Assembly: GCA_965207565.1 (NCBI GenBank)
Contig: CBDBMQ010000015.1
Location: 1-64,000 of the forward strand
Length of the DNA stretch: 64,000 nucleotides
Reading direction: 5' to 3'
DNA from: Bin80 sp965207565
Lineage (GTDB): Bacteria; Bacteroidota; Rhodothermia; Rhodothermales; Bin80
Both the position numbers and the translations under genes were made by a program. The notes beneath the pieces are model-generated. The model saw nothing but the letters and a program-made list of their open reading frames with translations. It made no database searches and was not told the DNA's origin. Positions 1 to 8,503 of the stretch are shown piece by piece (the first letter of the stretch is position 1; every line of letters begins with the position of its first letter).

Positions 1-1308
1 GCAGAATGGCGGCGCACCCCGGTAACGGAGCGGGTTCAGTATCTCTTTGCATTCCGTCAACTGCTTGAGCAGCATTTTGAGGAGATCGCATCTCTAATGA
101 CGCAGGAATGTGGAAAAACCATTGTGGAAAGCAGGGGAGAACTGCGACGCGGGGTCGAAAATGTTGAGGTTGCATGTGGCATGCCAAGTCTGATACAAGG
201 CTACAACAATGAAGATGTTGCCAGTGGCATTGATGAGCACATGATCCGGCAGCCACTTGGTGTTGTCGTTGCGATTACACCATTCAATTTCCCTGGCATG
301 ATCCCATTGTGGTTTCTGCCCTATGCCATCGCAGCCGGGAATTGCTTTATCCTGAAGCCGAGCGAAAAAGTAGCCCAGACCAGTGCTTGGTTGATGCGAC
401 TGCTGGATGAGGTGGGATTGCCCAAAGGGGTCGTACAAATGGTTCATGGTGGAAAAGAGGCGGTAGATGCGCTCATTGAGCATCCCTTGACACGAGCGAT
501 CAGCTTTGTAGGATCAACCAAGATTGCCCAATATGTGTATGCAAAAGCTGCTAAACATGGGAAGCGGGCTCAGTGTCAGGGAGGGGCCAAAAACGTAGCG
601 GTCATTTTAGAGGATGCCGAAATGGACTTGACCTCGGAAATTCTGGCAGACTCGGCGTTTGGGTGTGCCGGCCAGCGATGTCTGGCAAACAGTCTGGCGG
701 TGACCGTAGGGGGAGCACGGGATGTGTTTACGGAAGCAATGGCGGAAGCGGCCCGCATGCGCAAGGTTGGGTATGGATTGGATGAGAATTCAGAGATGGG
801 ACCGGTCATCACGCCGGAAAGTCAATCAACGATTGAGAAGATGGTGGGGGTGAGCGAGAAAGAGGGTGCACGTGTTCTGGTTGATGGGCGGGGAAGAACG
901 GTAGATGGGTTTCAAAATGGGAATTGGGTGTTTCCCACGCTGATTGATGACGTGGATCCTAGTAGTACACTTGCGAAGACGGAAATATTTGGACCCGTAT
1001 TCGGGTTGATGCACACGGCGAATCTGGACCACGCGATTGAGCTGATCAACTCGCAGGCGTACGGCAATATGGCTTGCCTGTTTACCAGGAGTGGCGCTGC
1101 AGCTCGAAAATTCCGTTATGAAGTGGACGCAGGTAATCTCGGAATTAATTTAGGTGTCGCTGCGCCAATGCCTTTTTATCCGTTCAGTGGCTGGAAAGAC
1201 AGCTTCTTCGGTTCCCTTCATGCCCAAGGCAAGCACGGAGTGGAATTCTATACACAGACCAAGATCGTCGTTGAGCGCTGGCCAAATATATGGAGCCGAA
1301 AATTTTAG
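1..1308 (+). CDS. mmsA: CoA-acylating methylmalonate-semialdehyde dehydrogenase-like protein (5' end outside window)
   Basis: An aldehyde dehydrogenase-superfamily protein most like methylmalonate-semialdehyde dehydrogenase, which oxidises methylmalonate or malonate semialdehyde to propionyl- or acetyl-CoA in valine, inositol and beta-alanine breakdown. The frame is open from base 1 with no stop, so the true start lies upstream; an internal ATG at 97 would delete the N-terminal strand of the fold. About 435 residues are present against roughly 490 for the family. Visible motifs are the cofactor-binding TPFNFPGM stretch, the FVGST turn, the active-site GQRC with its cysteine at in-window codon 227, and the EIFGPV motif. 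MmsA enzymes lack the general-base glutamate of hydrolytic ALDHs, and here QGGAKN sits where ELGGK would be, which fits a CoA-dependent enzyme. The exact substrate is inferred. Confidence 0.88.
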   Translation, partial: AEWRRTPVTERVQYLFAFRQLLEQHFEEIASLMTQECGKTIVESRGELRRGVENVEVACGMPSLIQGYNNEDVASGIDEHMIRQPLGVVVAITPFNFPGMIPLWFLPYAIAAGNCFILKPSEKVAQTSAWLMRLLDEVGLPKGVVQMVHGGKEAVDALIEHPLTRAISFVGSTKIAQYVYAKAAKHGKRAQCQGGAKNVAVILEDAEMDLTSEILADSAFGCAGQRCLANSLAVTVGGARDVFTEAMAEAARMRKVGYGLDENSEMGPVITPESQSTIEKMVGVSEKEGARVLVDGRGRTVDGFQNGNWVFPTLIDDVDPSSTLAKTEIFGPVFGLMHTANLDHAIELINSQAYGNMACLFTRSGAAARKFRYEVDAGNLGINLGVAAPMPFYPFSGWKDSFFGSLHAQGKHGVEFYTQTKIVVERWPNIWSRKF

Positions 1309-1370
1309 CGGATTCGATTGATTTTCATTATTGCTGCGTAGTTTAGACTCTGGAGTCACACAAGAACAGG

Positions 1371-4300
1371 ATGATGTTAATAAACAGGTACATTGCGATT
1401 CTGCTTTTCGGACTTAGCTATATACATTTGAATGCTACAGTTGAAGCACAGACTGCAGAGTTCTTCGACGATCTCGAGTTTCGCTATATCGGCCCATCAC
1501 GTGGCGGGAGGGTAACCACGGTAACAGGGCATAGAGATACTCCCGAAACGTTTTATATGGGGGCAACGGGTGGAGGAGTCTGGAAAACCACAGACTATGG
1601 AGCAAGTTGGGAAAATATTTCCGATGGATATTTTGAAACCGGCTCCATTGGTTCCATTGATGTAGCCGACAGTAACCCCCAGATCATCTATGTGGGAACG
1701 GGTTCAGATGGGATTCGCAGCAATGTGATCATTGGCCGGGGAATGTACAAGTCCGTGAATGGTGGCGAGTCGTGGATGCATATTGGACTCCGAGAGGCTG
1801 GACAGATTGGTTCTGTCGTCATCCATCCCACCAACCCCGAGGTGGTCTATGTGGCAGCATTGGGAAATCCATTTGGCCCAAACCAGGAGCGTGGTGTATT
1901 TAAGTCCATAGATGGTGGGGAAACCTGGGAGCATGTACTCTTTATTTCAGAGCAGACAGGGGCAGTAGATCTTGAGCTTGCACCGGAGAATCCAGATGTT
2001 ATCTATGCTGCACTATGGCGGGCAGAACGCAAACCCTGGACGATCATCAGTGGAGATGATGGTTCTGAAAACGGTATTTATGTTTCGCGTGATGCAGGTG
2101 AGACATGGTCCAAGAGCACGGATGGGTTACCCCAGGGGTTGATTGGAAAAATTGATTTTGCGGTAAGTCCTGCAGACCCCAGTCGGGTCTATGCACTGGT
2201 CGAAGCGGTCCCGGAAGAAGAAGGCCTCTACCGATCCAATGATATGGGGGTGACTTGGGATGTAATCAGCACGGAAGGTTACCTGATGACCCGTCCCTTT
2301 TATTATACGAATGTAGATGCGGACCCAACAGATGCGGATGTGGTTTGGGTCAATAATCTTGCGTTTTGGCGTTCAGAGAATGGAGGGCAGGAGTGGACGA
2401 GAGTCAGAACCCCACATGGGGATAATCATGACATGTGGATCAACCCCGATGATCCGCTCATCATCGTTCAGTCAAACGACGGCGGGGCCAACGTTACACG
2501 CGATGGTGGAAGAACATGGTCCACTCAGCATAATCAGCCCACAGCCGAACTCTATCAGGTTGATGTAGATGAACGGTTTCCATATTGGGCATATGCAGGG
2601 CAGCAGGATAATTCTACGGTTGCCGTTCCAAGCTTGCCGCCAGATTTTCGCCCAGGGGGAGCGACCGCATACTGGGAAGCAATTGGAGGATGTGAAACAG
2701 GACCATCTGTCCCTCATCCGGTGGATCCAATGATCGTCTACAGCAATTGTAAGGGTACCTTTAGGCGCTATAACCGTGCCACCGGGCAGCAGCAGGCCTA
2801 TTATGTTGGGGGTGTCAACATGTATGGCGTGAATCCACGTGAGTTGCCGTACCGCTTCCAGCGCGTGGTCCCAATTGAAATCTCCCCACATGATCCTAGT
2901 GTAATTTACCATGGATCACAGTTTGTGCATCGCACAACGGATGAGGGGCGAACATGGGAGACGATCAGCGATGACCTGACTGCGTTCAGGCCCGAGCGTC
3001 AGGTGATCAGCGGTGGTCCAATTACGAGAGATATCACCGGGGAAGAACACTACAGCGCGCTCTATGTGATTGAGGTTTCTCCAATGAATGAGCAGGTCAT
3101 CTGGACAGGAGCCAACGATGGGCCAGTGCATGTGACGCAGGACGGTGGACAGACATGGACCAATGTGACCCCACCTGATATGCCTCCCGAAGGGCGGATC
3201 CAGACCATTGATCCCTCGCCACACATCGAGGGCAAGGCATATGTGGCTGGGTATCGGTATTTACTCGGAGATTTTAAACCCTATATCTACCGGACGGACG
3301 ATTTTGGGGCAACCTGGACGAGGTTGACGGACGGGACGAACGGGATTCCGGATGATTACCCAACACGTGTCATTCGAGAGGATCCGGGAAGAGAAGGACT
3401 ACTCTATGCAGGAACGGAATTTGGACTGTTTATCTCATTTGATGATGGCAGGACTTGGGAGAAATTCCAGCAGGGACTGCCCGTCACGCCAATCACGGAC
3501 CTGAAAGTTCATCGTGAGGATCTGGTCTTGTCAACCATGGGCCGGGGATTTTGGATTCTGGATAATATCACCGCGCTGCATCATATCACCTCAGACGTCA
3601 TAAATTCCGATGTGTACATGTTTCCGGTACGTGATACATATCGGGTACGGTATTCTTCAAGTTCCGGTGGTGGTGCTGCACCTACCTACCCCCGATCAGG
3701 TGTGGTCATTGATTACTACTTCAAAGAGGAGCAGACGAGGGAAATAACATTGGAGATTTTAGATGATAAAGGAACGATCATTCGTACGGTTGAAGCTGAG
3801 GAGTTTCAACCCGAGTTAGCCGTAGTTCAGGGAATGCGTGCTTCTCCGCGACCGCGTGCTCCCGGGTCTGTACTCGAGCGTGCTCCAGGTGTGAACAGAT
3901 ATACATGGGATATGCGTCACTCGGGATTGAGTGCGCCCGCCCTTCGGAATCTTCAAGGGCCACTAGTTCCGTCAGGCACTTATCAAGTGCGTCTGAGCGT
4001 GGATGGAGAAACCTTCACTCAGGAAGCCGTACTTCGGATTGATCCACGTGTAGCTATGGATAACGTTGGAGAGAGCGACCTCCAGGCACAGTTTGAATTC
4101 GGGATGGAACTCATGAAGACCCGTGGTGATGCTGCAGCTGCACTTCAACGGATTGATGCACTCATCGAACATGCTACGGATGAAACTACAGCGGAGACCG
4201 TAAAGCAGTTGCGAGCACTGCTCGTGACTGCAACCGGAGACAGTTACCCTCAGCCCATGCTGATAGATCAGTTGAGATATCTTGCCGGCTTTACATCCCA

Positions 4301-4394
4301 GGGGGATTTCCGCCCTGGAAAAGATGCATATGAACGCCTTGCGCAGTTGCAGGGTGATCTTGCCGCAATCCTTCAACAACTGGACGAACTGTAA
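1371..4394 (+). CDS. secreted sortilin/VPS10-type Asp-box beta-propeller protein
   Basis: A 1007-residue exported protein of the VPS10/sortilin-like BNR-repeat group, often labelled glycosyl hydrolase. It begins with a signal peptide (hydrophobic residues 9-24, then VEAQT). At least ten Asp-box motifs of the form D-x-G-x-x-W follow between about residues 75 and 700, for example DYGASW, DGGETW, DAGETW, DGGRTW and DFGATW, predicting one or two large beta-propellers. Residues of about 780-900 look like a FlgD/Ig-like domain (YTWDMRHSG, then GTYQVRL), and the last 100 are helical. No glycosidase catalytic residues can be assigned, so binding or peptidase-associated roles are as likely as hydrolysis. 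The start is the first ATG; a second ATG follows immediately and has better spacing from the AGG at 1368-1370. It stands alone, 62 bases after the mmsA-like gene. Confidence 0.88.
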   Translation: MMLINRYIAILLFGLSYIHLNATVEAQTAEFFDDLEFRYIGPSRGGRVTTVTGHRDTPETFYMGATGGGVWKTTDYGASWENISDGYFETGSIGSIDVADSNPQIIYVGTGSDGIRSNVIIGRGMYKSVNGGESWMHIGLREAGQIGSVVIHPTNPEVVYVAALGNPFGPNQERGVFKSIDGGETWEHVLFISEQTGAVDLELAPENPDVIYAALWRAERKPWTIISGDDGSENGIYVSRDAGETWSKSTDGLPQGLIGKIDFAVSPADPSRVYALVEAVPEEEGLYRSNDMGVTWDVISTEGYLMTRPFYYTNVDADPTDADVVWVNNLAFWRSENGGQEWTRVRTPHGDNHDMWINPDDPLIIVQSNDGGANVTRDGGRTWSTQHNQPTAELYQVDVDERFPYWAYAGQQDNSTVAVPSLPPDFRPGGATAYWEAIGGCETGPSVPHPVDPMIVYSNCKGTFRRYNRATGQQQAYYVGGVNMYGVNPRELPYRFQRVVPIEISPHDPSVIYHGSQFVHRTTDEGRTWETISDDLTAFRPERQVISGGPITRDITGEEHYSALYVIEVSPMNEQVIWTGANDGPVHVTQDGGQTWTNVTPPDMPPEGRIQTIDPSPHIEGKAYVAGYRYLLGDFKPYIYRTDDFGATWTRLTDGTNGIPDDYPTRVIREDPGREGLLYAGTEFGLFISFDDGRTWEKFQQGLPVTPITDLKVHREDLVLSTMGRGFWILDNITALHHITSDVINSDVYMFPVRDTYRVRYSSSSGGGAAPTYPRSGVVIDYYFKEEQTREITLEILDDKGTIIRTVEAEEFQPELAVVQGMRASPRPRAPGSVLERAPGVNRYTWDMRHSGLSAPALRNLQGPLVPSGTYQVRLSVDGETFTQEAVLRIDPRVAMDNVGESDLQAQFEFGMELMKTRGDAAAALQRIDALIEHATDETTAETVKQLRALLVTATGDSYPQPMLIDQLRYLAGFTSQGDFRPGKDAYERLAQLQGDLAAILQQLDEL

Positions 4395-4510
4395 GGAGAA
4401 CCGGGATTGATTTGAAATCAGGACTGGACTGCTCAATCGCTTCGGGCTGATATGATCACTCGGACGAGCATTGGCGTGTAAGACTTGCAGAGATTATCGT
4501 TACTTCCGAG

Positions 4511-5566
4511 ATGATAGACACTACGGCGATCCTTGGAGCCGAGGCAGTTGATCTACTTCAGCATCGGTGCCAGCACGTACCTATCTCCCTGATTAAATTC
4601 CCTGGTCCTGATTTTTTGGAGACGGCTGCGACTATTTCTGATCGTCCTCCGCACGTACTGAGATCACTCCAGAGATTGTATGGAGCGGGGCGTTTAGCCG
4701 GGACCGGGTATTTGAGCCTACTTCCTGTAGATCATGGGGTTGCACACACCGCGGGGATGGTCTTTGCTCCCAATCCCGTATATCTGGATCCGGCAGCAAT
4801 TGTTGATCTGGCAGAACAGGGAGGCAGCAGTGGGCTTGTGACCACATACGGAGTTCTTGGGATGGTGGCCAGGGCAGATCGCAGAGATTTACCGCTCGTT
4901 CTAAAGTTGAATCATGACAATCAGTTCACCTGGCCTGCGCGTTATGAGAATATCCTATTCAGCCGCGTCCATGAGGCCGCGGAGATGGGCTGTGTAGCGG
5001 TTGCGGCTACCGTGTATTTTGGCGGCCCCAACGCCCGCACGGAGTTGCAGTTGGTATCAGGATTATTTACGGAAGCGCATGGGTTGGGGATGGCCACAAT
5101 ATTGTTCAGCTATTTGCATCCCACAGCACTTCAAAAGGGTGGGGATGGGATCATTTATTCGGCGGACCTCACGGCGGAAGCAAACCATCAGGCCGTAACG
5201 GTGCAAGCAGATCTGATCAAGCAGAAGCAACCATTATGGACGGGAGGGGCAAACGCTCTGGGGGCTGATTATGGGCCTATGGATACGCGAATGTCCCAAG
5301 AGTTGTGCTCATCGCATCCCATTGATCTAACGAGATATCAGGTTCTAGCCTGTTATGCCGGCGGCATAGGCTTAATCCATTCGGGAGGGGCCAAGGGAGA
5401 GGATGATCTGGTGCAGTCGGTGCGGGCAGCTGTGATCAATAAGCGGGGTGGGGGAGTCGGCCTTATTGCAGGTCGCAAAGTATTCCAGAAGCCCTTGGCG
5501 GAAGGAGTTCAACTTCTGCATGCAATTCAGGATGTTTATCTAAACCCTGATGTAACCGTGGCTTAA
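4511..5566 (+). CDS. fbaB: class I fructose-bisphosphate aldolase (DhnA/FbaB type)
   Basis: A 351-residue protein matching the bacterial FbaB form of the DhnA aldolase family, which reversibly cleaves fructose 1,6-bisphosphate through a Schiff base and needs no metal. The length equals that of the Escherichia coli enzyme. Family landmarks are LLPVDHGV near residue 75, the LKLNHDN stretch, VAATVYFGG, and ADLIKQKQP, where K237 is the likely Schiff-base lysine by position (inferred). The C-terminal GLIHSGGAKGEDD and GLIAGRKVFQK segments fit the phosphate-binding loops of the TIM barrel. The gene is monocistronic, 116 bases after the propeller gene, and converges on the SnoaL-like gene 44 bases downstream. 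The ribosome binding site is weak. Confidence 0.93.
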   Translation: MIDTTAILGAEAVDLLQHRCQHVPISLIKFPGPDFLETAATISDRPPHVLRSLQRLYGAGRLAGTGYLSLLPVDHGVAHTAGMVFAPNPVYLDPAAIVDLAEQGGSSGLVTTYGVLGMVARADRRDLPLVLKLNHDNQFTWPARYENILFSRVHEAAEMGCVAVAATVYFGGPNARTELQLVSGLFTEAHGLGMATILFSYLHPTALQKGGDGIIYSADLTAEANHQAVTVQADLIKQKQPLWTGGANALGADYGPMDTRMSQELCSSHPIDLTRYQVLACYAGGIGLIHSGGAKGEDDLVQSVRAAVINKRGGGVGLIAGRKVFQKPLAEGVQLLHAIQDVYLNPDVTVA

Positions 5567-5610
5567 CTGCTGAGAACGATCACGATGCAAGTCAGCACCG
5601 GAGCCGGATA

Positions 5611-6090
5611 TTACTGTGATTGTGCGTTGATCATCTCCACAACCGTGCCCAGAAGATCATTGGGTACAGGCACAGTTAGATGGTACTGAACGATTCTCCA
5701 TGTATCGCCTTCTAAAACTAGCGCTCTAGTTCCGCGAACCTCACCGTACTTCTCGTTGAGCAGAACCTCATCAAACCATGCGGCCCCACCGTCGGCACCT
5801 ACATATACATAGCGTTCCTGCGGAACATATGTCCACCCGCGCCCGGCACTGAAATGAGGTTCAGCATACCCCTGAAATTCAGATTTTGTCCACCGTTCGG
5901 TCATATCGGTTCCTAGGAAAATGCTTTCTTTCGAGAGGTACCCAAAATACCGTTCATAATCAGCCTCGGAGGCGGCGAGATGGAAATCATCAAGTACTGC
6001 TTCGATGTCAGAGTGCTGTGCGCTTGTGCTTGATACGATAATCAAGCCAAAGAGAAGGAGAATAGGGAAAAGTCGAGTCATGGAAGTCAT
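5611..6090 (-). CDS. small secreted SnoaL-like (DUF4440-type) protein
   Basis: A 159-residue protein with a clean signal peptide (basic start MTSMTR, a run of leucine and isoleucine, then STSAQ) and a mature domain of about 130 residues resembling the SnoaL-like/DUF4440 fold. That resemblance includes an early helix (DDFHLAASEADYERYFGYLS), then strands ending in RALVLEGDTWRIVQYHLTVPVP. Such proteins bind small ligands or act as isomerases and hydrolases; no specific activity can be named. The ATG at 6090 overlaps the stop of the GMC oxidoreductase in an ATGA arrangement, so the two are translationally coupled. An in-frame upstream start at 6216 would lie inside the oxidoreductase and would bury the signal peptide, so it was not used. 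Confidence 0.8.
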   Translation of the reverse strand: MTSMTRLFPILLLFGLIIVSSTSAQHSDIEAVLDDFHLAASEADYERYFGYLSKESIFLGTDMTERWTKSEFQGYAEPHFSAGRGWTYVPQERYVYVGADGGAAWFDEVLLNEKYGEVRGTRALVLEGDTWRIVQYHLTVPVPNDLLGTVVEMINAQSQ

Positions 6091-7553
6091 TTGGTTATAT
6101 GATCGGCAACCCGAAGTGCTTGGGCTGCAATTGTGAGTGCCGGGTTCATCGCCCCGGAGGATGGAAAAAATGATGCATCGACAACCCGCAAGTTCGGAAG
6201 TCCATGCATTTGGCAATAGGGGTTTAATACACTGTTCGCTGGGTCATTGCCCATTTTCAAGGTGCCGCACTGGTGCGAGTTGGTTTCAATTCCCATCTGT
6301 TGACTGAATGTGATTGGATATCCGGCCCGTTGCAACATGCGGCGCGCCCGTTTCAATAATTGCCGATGGGCAGTCAGGTTATTTGGCTTCCAGTGAATTT
6401 GTATATGACCTTCGGATGTCAGTGAAACATGGTTATTCGGGTCGGGCAGATCCTCGCTCATGACCCACCATTCGATACTTCGGTTTGCCAGATATTTCAG
6501 TAGGGGCAGAGGCGCATTTGGTCGGGCGGACTTGAGCATGGATGCCTGTACTTTACCAATCATCTGGAGATTCCCCATAGGCCAGGGCCATTCATCTGCC
6601 CCAAGGTACCAATCATTGATCGAAAGTGTTTTCTGAAAGGTTGTTGTATTGCGTTCCCATGGACGGATTGCCATCAATGCGCTGTTATTGTGCACCATGT
6701 AGTTGCGTCCAATCATACCGGAGGGATCTGGAATCCCATCAGATCTAAGAAGCAGTGCTGCAGAATTCACCGCACCACAGCTGAGTACATAGGTGCTGGC
6801 CCGAATGGTTTTCAATTCACCTTTATGGTCTAACTCTAATGAATCAACAGCGCCACTGCGTATCATAACTCGATGGACCTTTGCATTTGTCCATAGGGTG
6901 ACATTTGGATGGTCAATAGCTGGGCGGACAGCACATACCTCAGCATCCGATTTTGCATGAACTCTACAGGGAAACCCGTCACATGTGTGGCAGCGCAGGC
7001 ATCGATTCCCCAGATCAATTCCTAGGGGTAAATGAAACGGATTCAGGCCCTGCTTCTGGAAGGAAGCCGCGAGGCGGGCGATTTGCGGCTCATGCGGTAC
7101 CACGTTGTGTGGATAGTCTTCCGAACGCGGGGATTCGGTAGGATCATCACCAGCATTTCCGTGAACACGGTACAGATTTTCAGCACGACAGTAGTAGGCT
7201 TCCAGTTCATCATAAGTGACCGGCCAGCCGGGGCTCGTACCACTCTCATGTTCCAGCTCACTGAAATCTTCCTGTCGGAATCTGGGCAGAGCTGCCCCAT
7301 AAACTTTCGAGTTGCCTCCGATGCAATAATGCAGGCCAGGCTTGAAGGTTTGGCCGTCAGCAGTCTCCCAGACTTCGTTTGCCTTGTAACGATTTTCCCC
7401 AAAGACAGCTTTTGGGCTCCAATTCTCAGGCTCCTGGGGAAGAAAATCCCCACGCTCAATCAGCAGAATGCGTGCGCCGCTGTTACGCAGGCCCCAAGCC
7501 AGCGTACCTCCACCGATTCCAGTTCCGACAATGATAATATCAAAACCCGTCAT
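6087..7553 (-). CDS. GMC-family FAD-dependent oxidoreductase
   Basis: A 488-residue flavoprotein of the glucose-methanol-choline family, oxidising an alcohol or sugar hydroxyl. The N-terminus opens directly on the FAD dinucleotide fold (DIIIVGTGIGGG, residues 5-16), followed by LLIERGD and the IGGNSKVYGAALPR substrate/FAD segment. A cysteine-rich stretch near residue 185 (CLRCHTCDGFPC) is reminiscent of dehydrogenases that work with a cytochrome partner. The C-terminal GMC signature is present as HQCGTLKMG and RVVDASFFPSSGAMNPALTI, with the active-site histidine in the former. The gene is coupled by ATGA overlap to the secreted SnoaL-like protein downstream. Compared with choline dehydrogenases it is short and more like the membrane or cytochrome-linked GMC group. 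The substrate is unknown. Confidence 0.87.
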   Translation of the reverse strand: MTGFDIIIVGTGIGGGTLAWGLRNSGARILLIERGDFLPQEPENWSPKAVFGENRYKANEVWETADGQTFKPGLHYCIGGNSKVYGAALPRFRQEDFSELEHESGTSPGWPVTYDELEAYYCRAENLYRVHGNAGDDPTESPRSEDYPHNVVPHEPQIARLAASFQKQGLNPFHLPLGIDLGNRCLRCHTCDGFPCRVHAKSDAEVCAVRPAIDHPNVTLWTNAKVHRVMIRSGAVDSLELDHKGELKTIRASTYVLSCGAVNSAALLLRSDGIPDPSGMIGRNYMVHNNSALMAIRPWERNTTTFQKTLSINDWYLGADEWPWPMGNLQMIGKVQASMLKSARPNAPLPLLKYLANRSIEWWVMSEDLPDPNNHVSLTSEGHIQIHWKPNNLTAHRQLLKRARRMLQRAGYPITFSQQMGIETNSHQCGTLKMGNDPANSVLNPYCQMHGLPNLRVVDASFFPSSGAMNPALTIAAQALRVADHITK

Positions 7554-7934
7554 GCCTTAGTCACTCTGGAAACTAACTGCCAGTCAAAGAATTTCTCCGG
7601 TCGCTTGCGTTGCCTACCAATCAAAAATGCACCTGCTAAACCTGATACAAATTTTGACTCCATATGTATCCAAATAAAGATGAGATTCTCGGGCAGATGC
7701 TGGGGGCAATAATTACATGAAAGAAAATGGATTTGGAAAATTACACAATTCATAATGTTAAGCAATGGAGGCTTTTGCAAAACTCCCAACCCAAGGGGTT
7801 TTTCTTGGAAACATTGACCTTTTCGGTTTCTGTTTCTGGTTCGTGTATCTGGGTAGAGGAGACGATTTTGATCGGAGTTCGTATCTGCCCCGAAAAGCAT
7901 AGAAACGTCCCTCTATAGACTTAGAAACGAAGGA
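7554..7934. other. intergenic stretch without a convincing gene
   Basis: Between the GMC oxidoreductase start and the end of the decayed methyltransferase I see no supported gene. A 37-codon minus-strand frame (7550-7663) ends with an ATGA overlap on the oxidoreductase start and could be a leader peptide, but it has no recognisable features. On the plus strand 7793-7806 holds a small AACCC/GGGTT hairpin followed by five T, too weak to call a terminator. The stretch marks the left edge of the accessory island. Confidence 0.4.
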
Positions 7935-8397
7935 CTAGAGCCCTCCCCCAAAAAAATCGTCCATCATCGCCCTTAGCCGATACTGCTCATTGTCATCAAT
8001 GGAGACAAAGATCATGCCGGTTTCCGAAAGTAATTCATTTAGCAGCCTGAGACGTGGCCACATCACGCAACATCACTTCTCATGCCGCAACCATCTTCAA
8101 CCCCGACAAGATTACCGTCTAGCCATTCACGGACCATAGGGACGTTTGCATTATCGTTATAGCACCAACCGTTCCTTCCAGTATTATATGGCGGATCAAT
8201 GTAGATGCAATCTACTTTTCTGGCGTAGTATGGCAAGAGCGCGTTCAATGTGTGCAGGTTGCCTCCGTGGATAATGAGATTTCCATTCAGGCTTGGTTTA
8301 CCAATTCCTTGTCTGGATGGATTGCAAGCGGCCTGAAGGGTATGGCTAAGTAATGGTTGTAGACAAATTCCTTATCCTTGAAAACAATCTCACTCAT
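7935..8397 (-). pseudogene. decayed site-specific DNA methyltransferase (type III Mod-like), N-terminal half only
   Basis: Joining frames on the minus strand recovers the start of a beta-class adenine methyltransferase. An ATG at 8397 opens MSEIVFKDKEFVYNHYLAIP. After a one-base shift near 8306 comes LNGNLIIHGGNLHTLNALLP, then CIYIDPPYNTG, the catalytic DPPY motif (near 8190). After another shift and an in-frame TGA near 8080, the frame reads MWPRLRLLNELLSETGMIFVSIDDNEQYRLRAMM. Sequence similarity stops at 7935, so the C-terminal half, including the FxGxG AdoMet loop, is missing. It cannot make an active enzyme. It lies 106 bases downstream of the GHKL-ATPase/nuclease gene on the same strand and is distinct from the Mod gene at 14-19 kb, whose motif reads DPPFNTG. 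Confidence 0.85.
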
Positions 8398-8503
8398 GAA
8401 TTGCTATCAAATTCTTGAGGATGATTCATATCTCAATAGGCTACCCACACAGTACAGATCTGCGCCAGTAGATTCATCTCACAGACTTCGTCTTCAAATA
8501 AGT

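Noticed and set aside
7550..7663. 37-codon minus-strand frame ending in an ATGA overlap on the GMC oxidoreductase start
   Set aside because: The overlap is suggestive of a coupled leader peptide, but the frame has no ribosome site and no recognisable feature.
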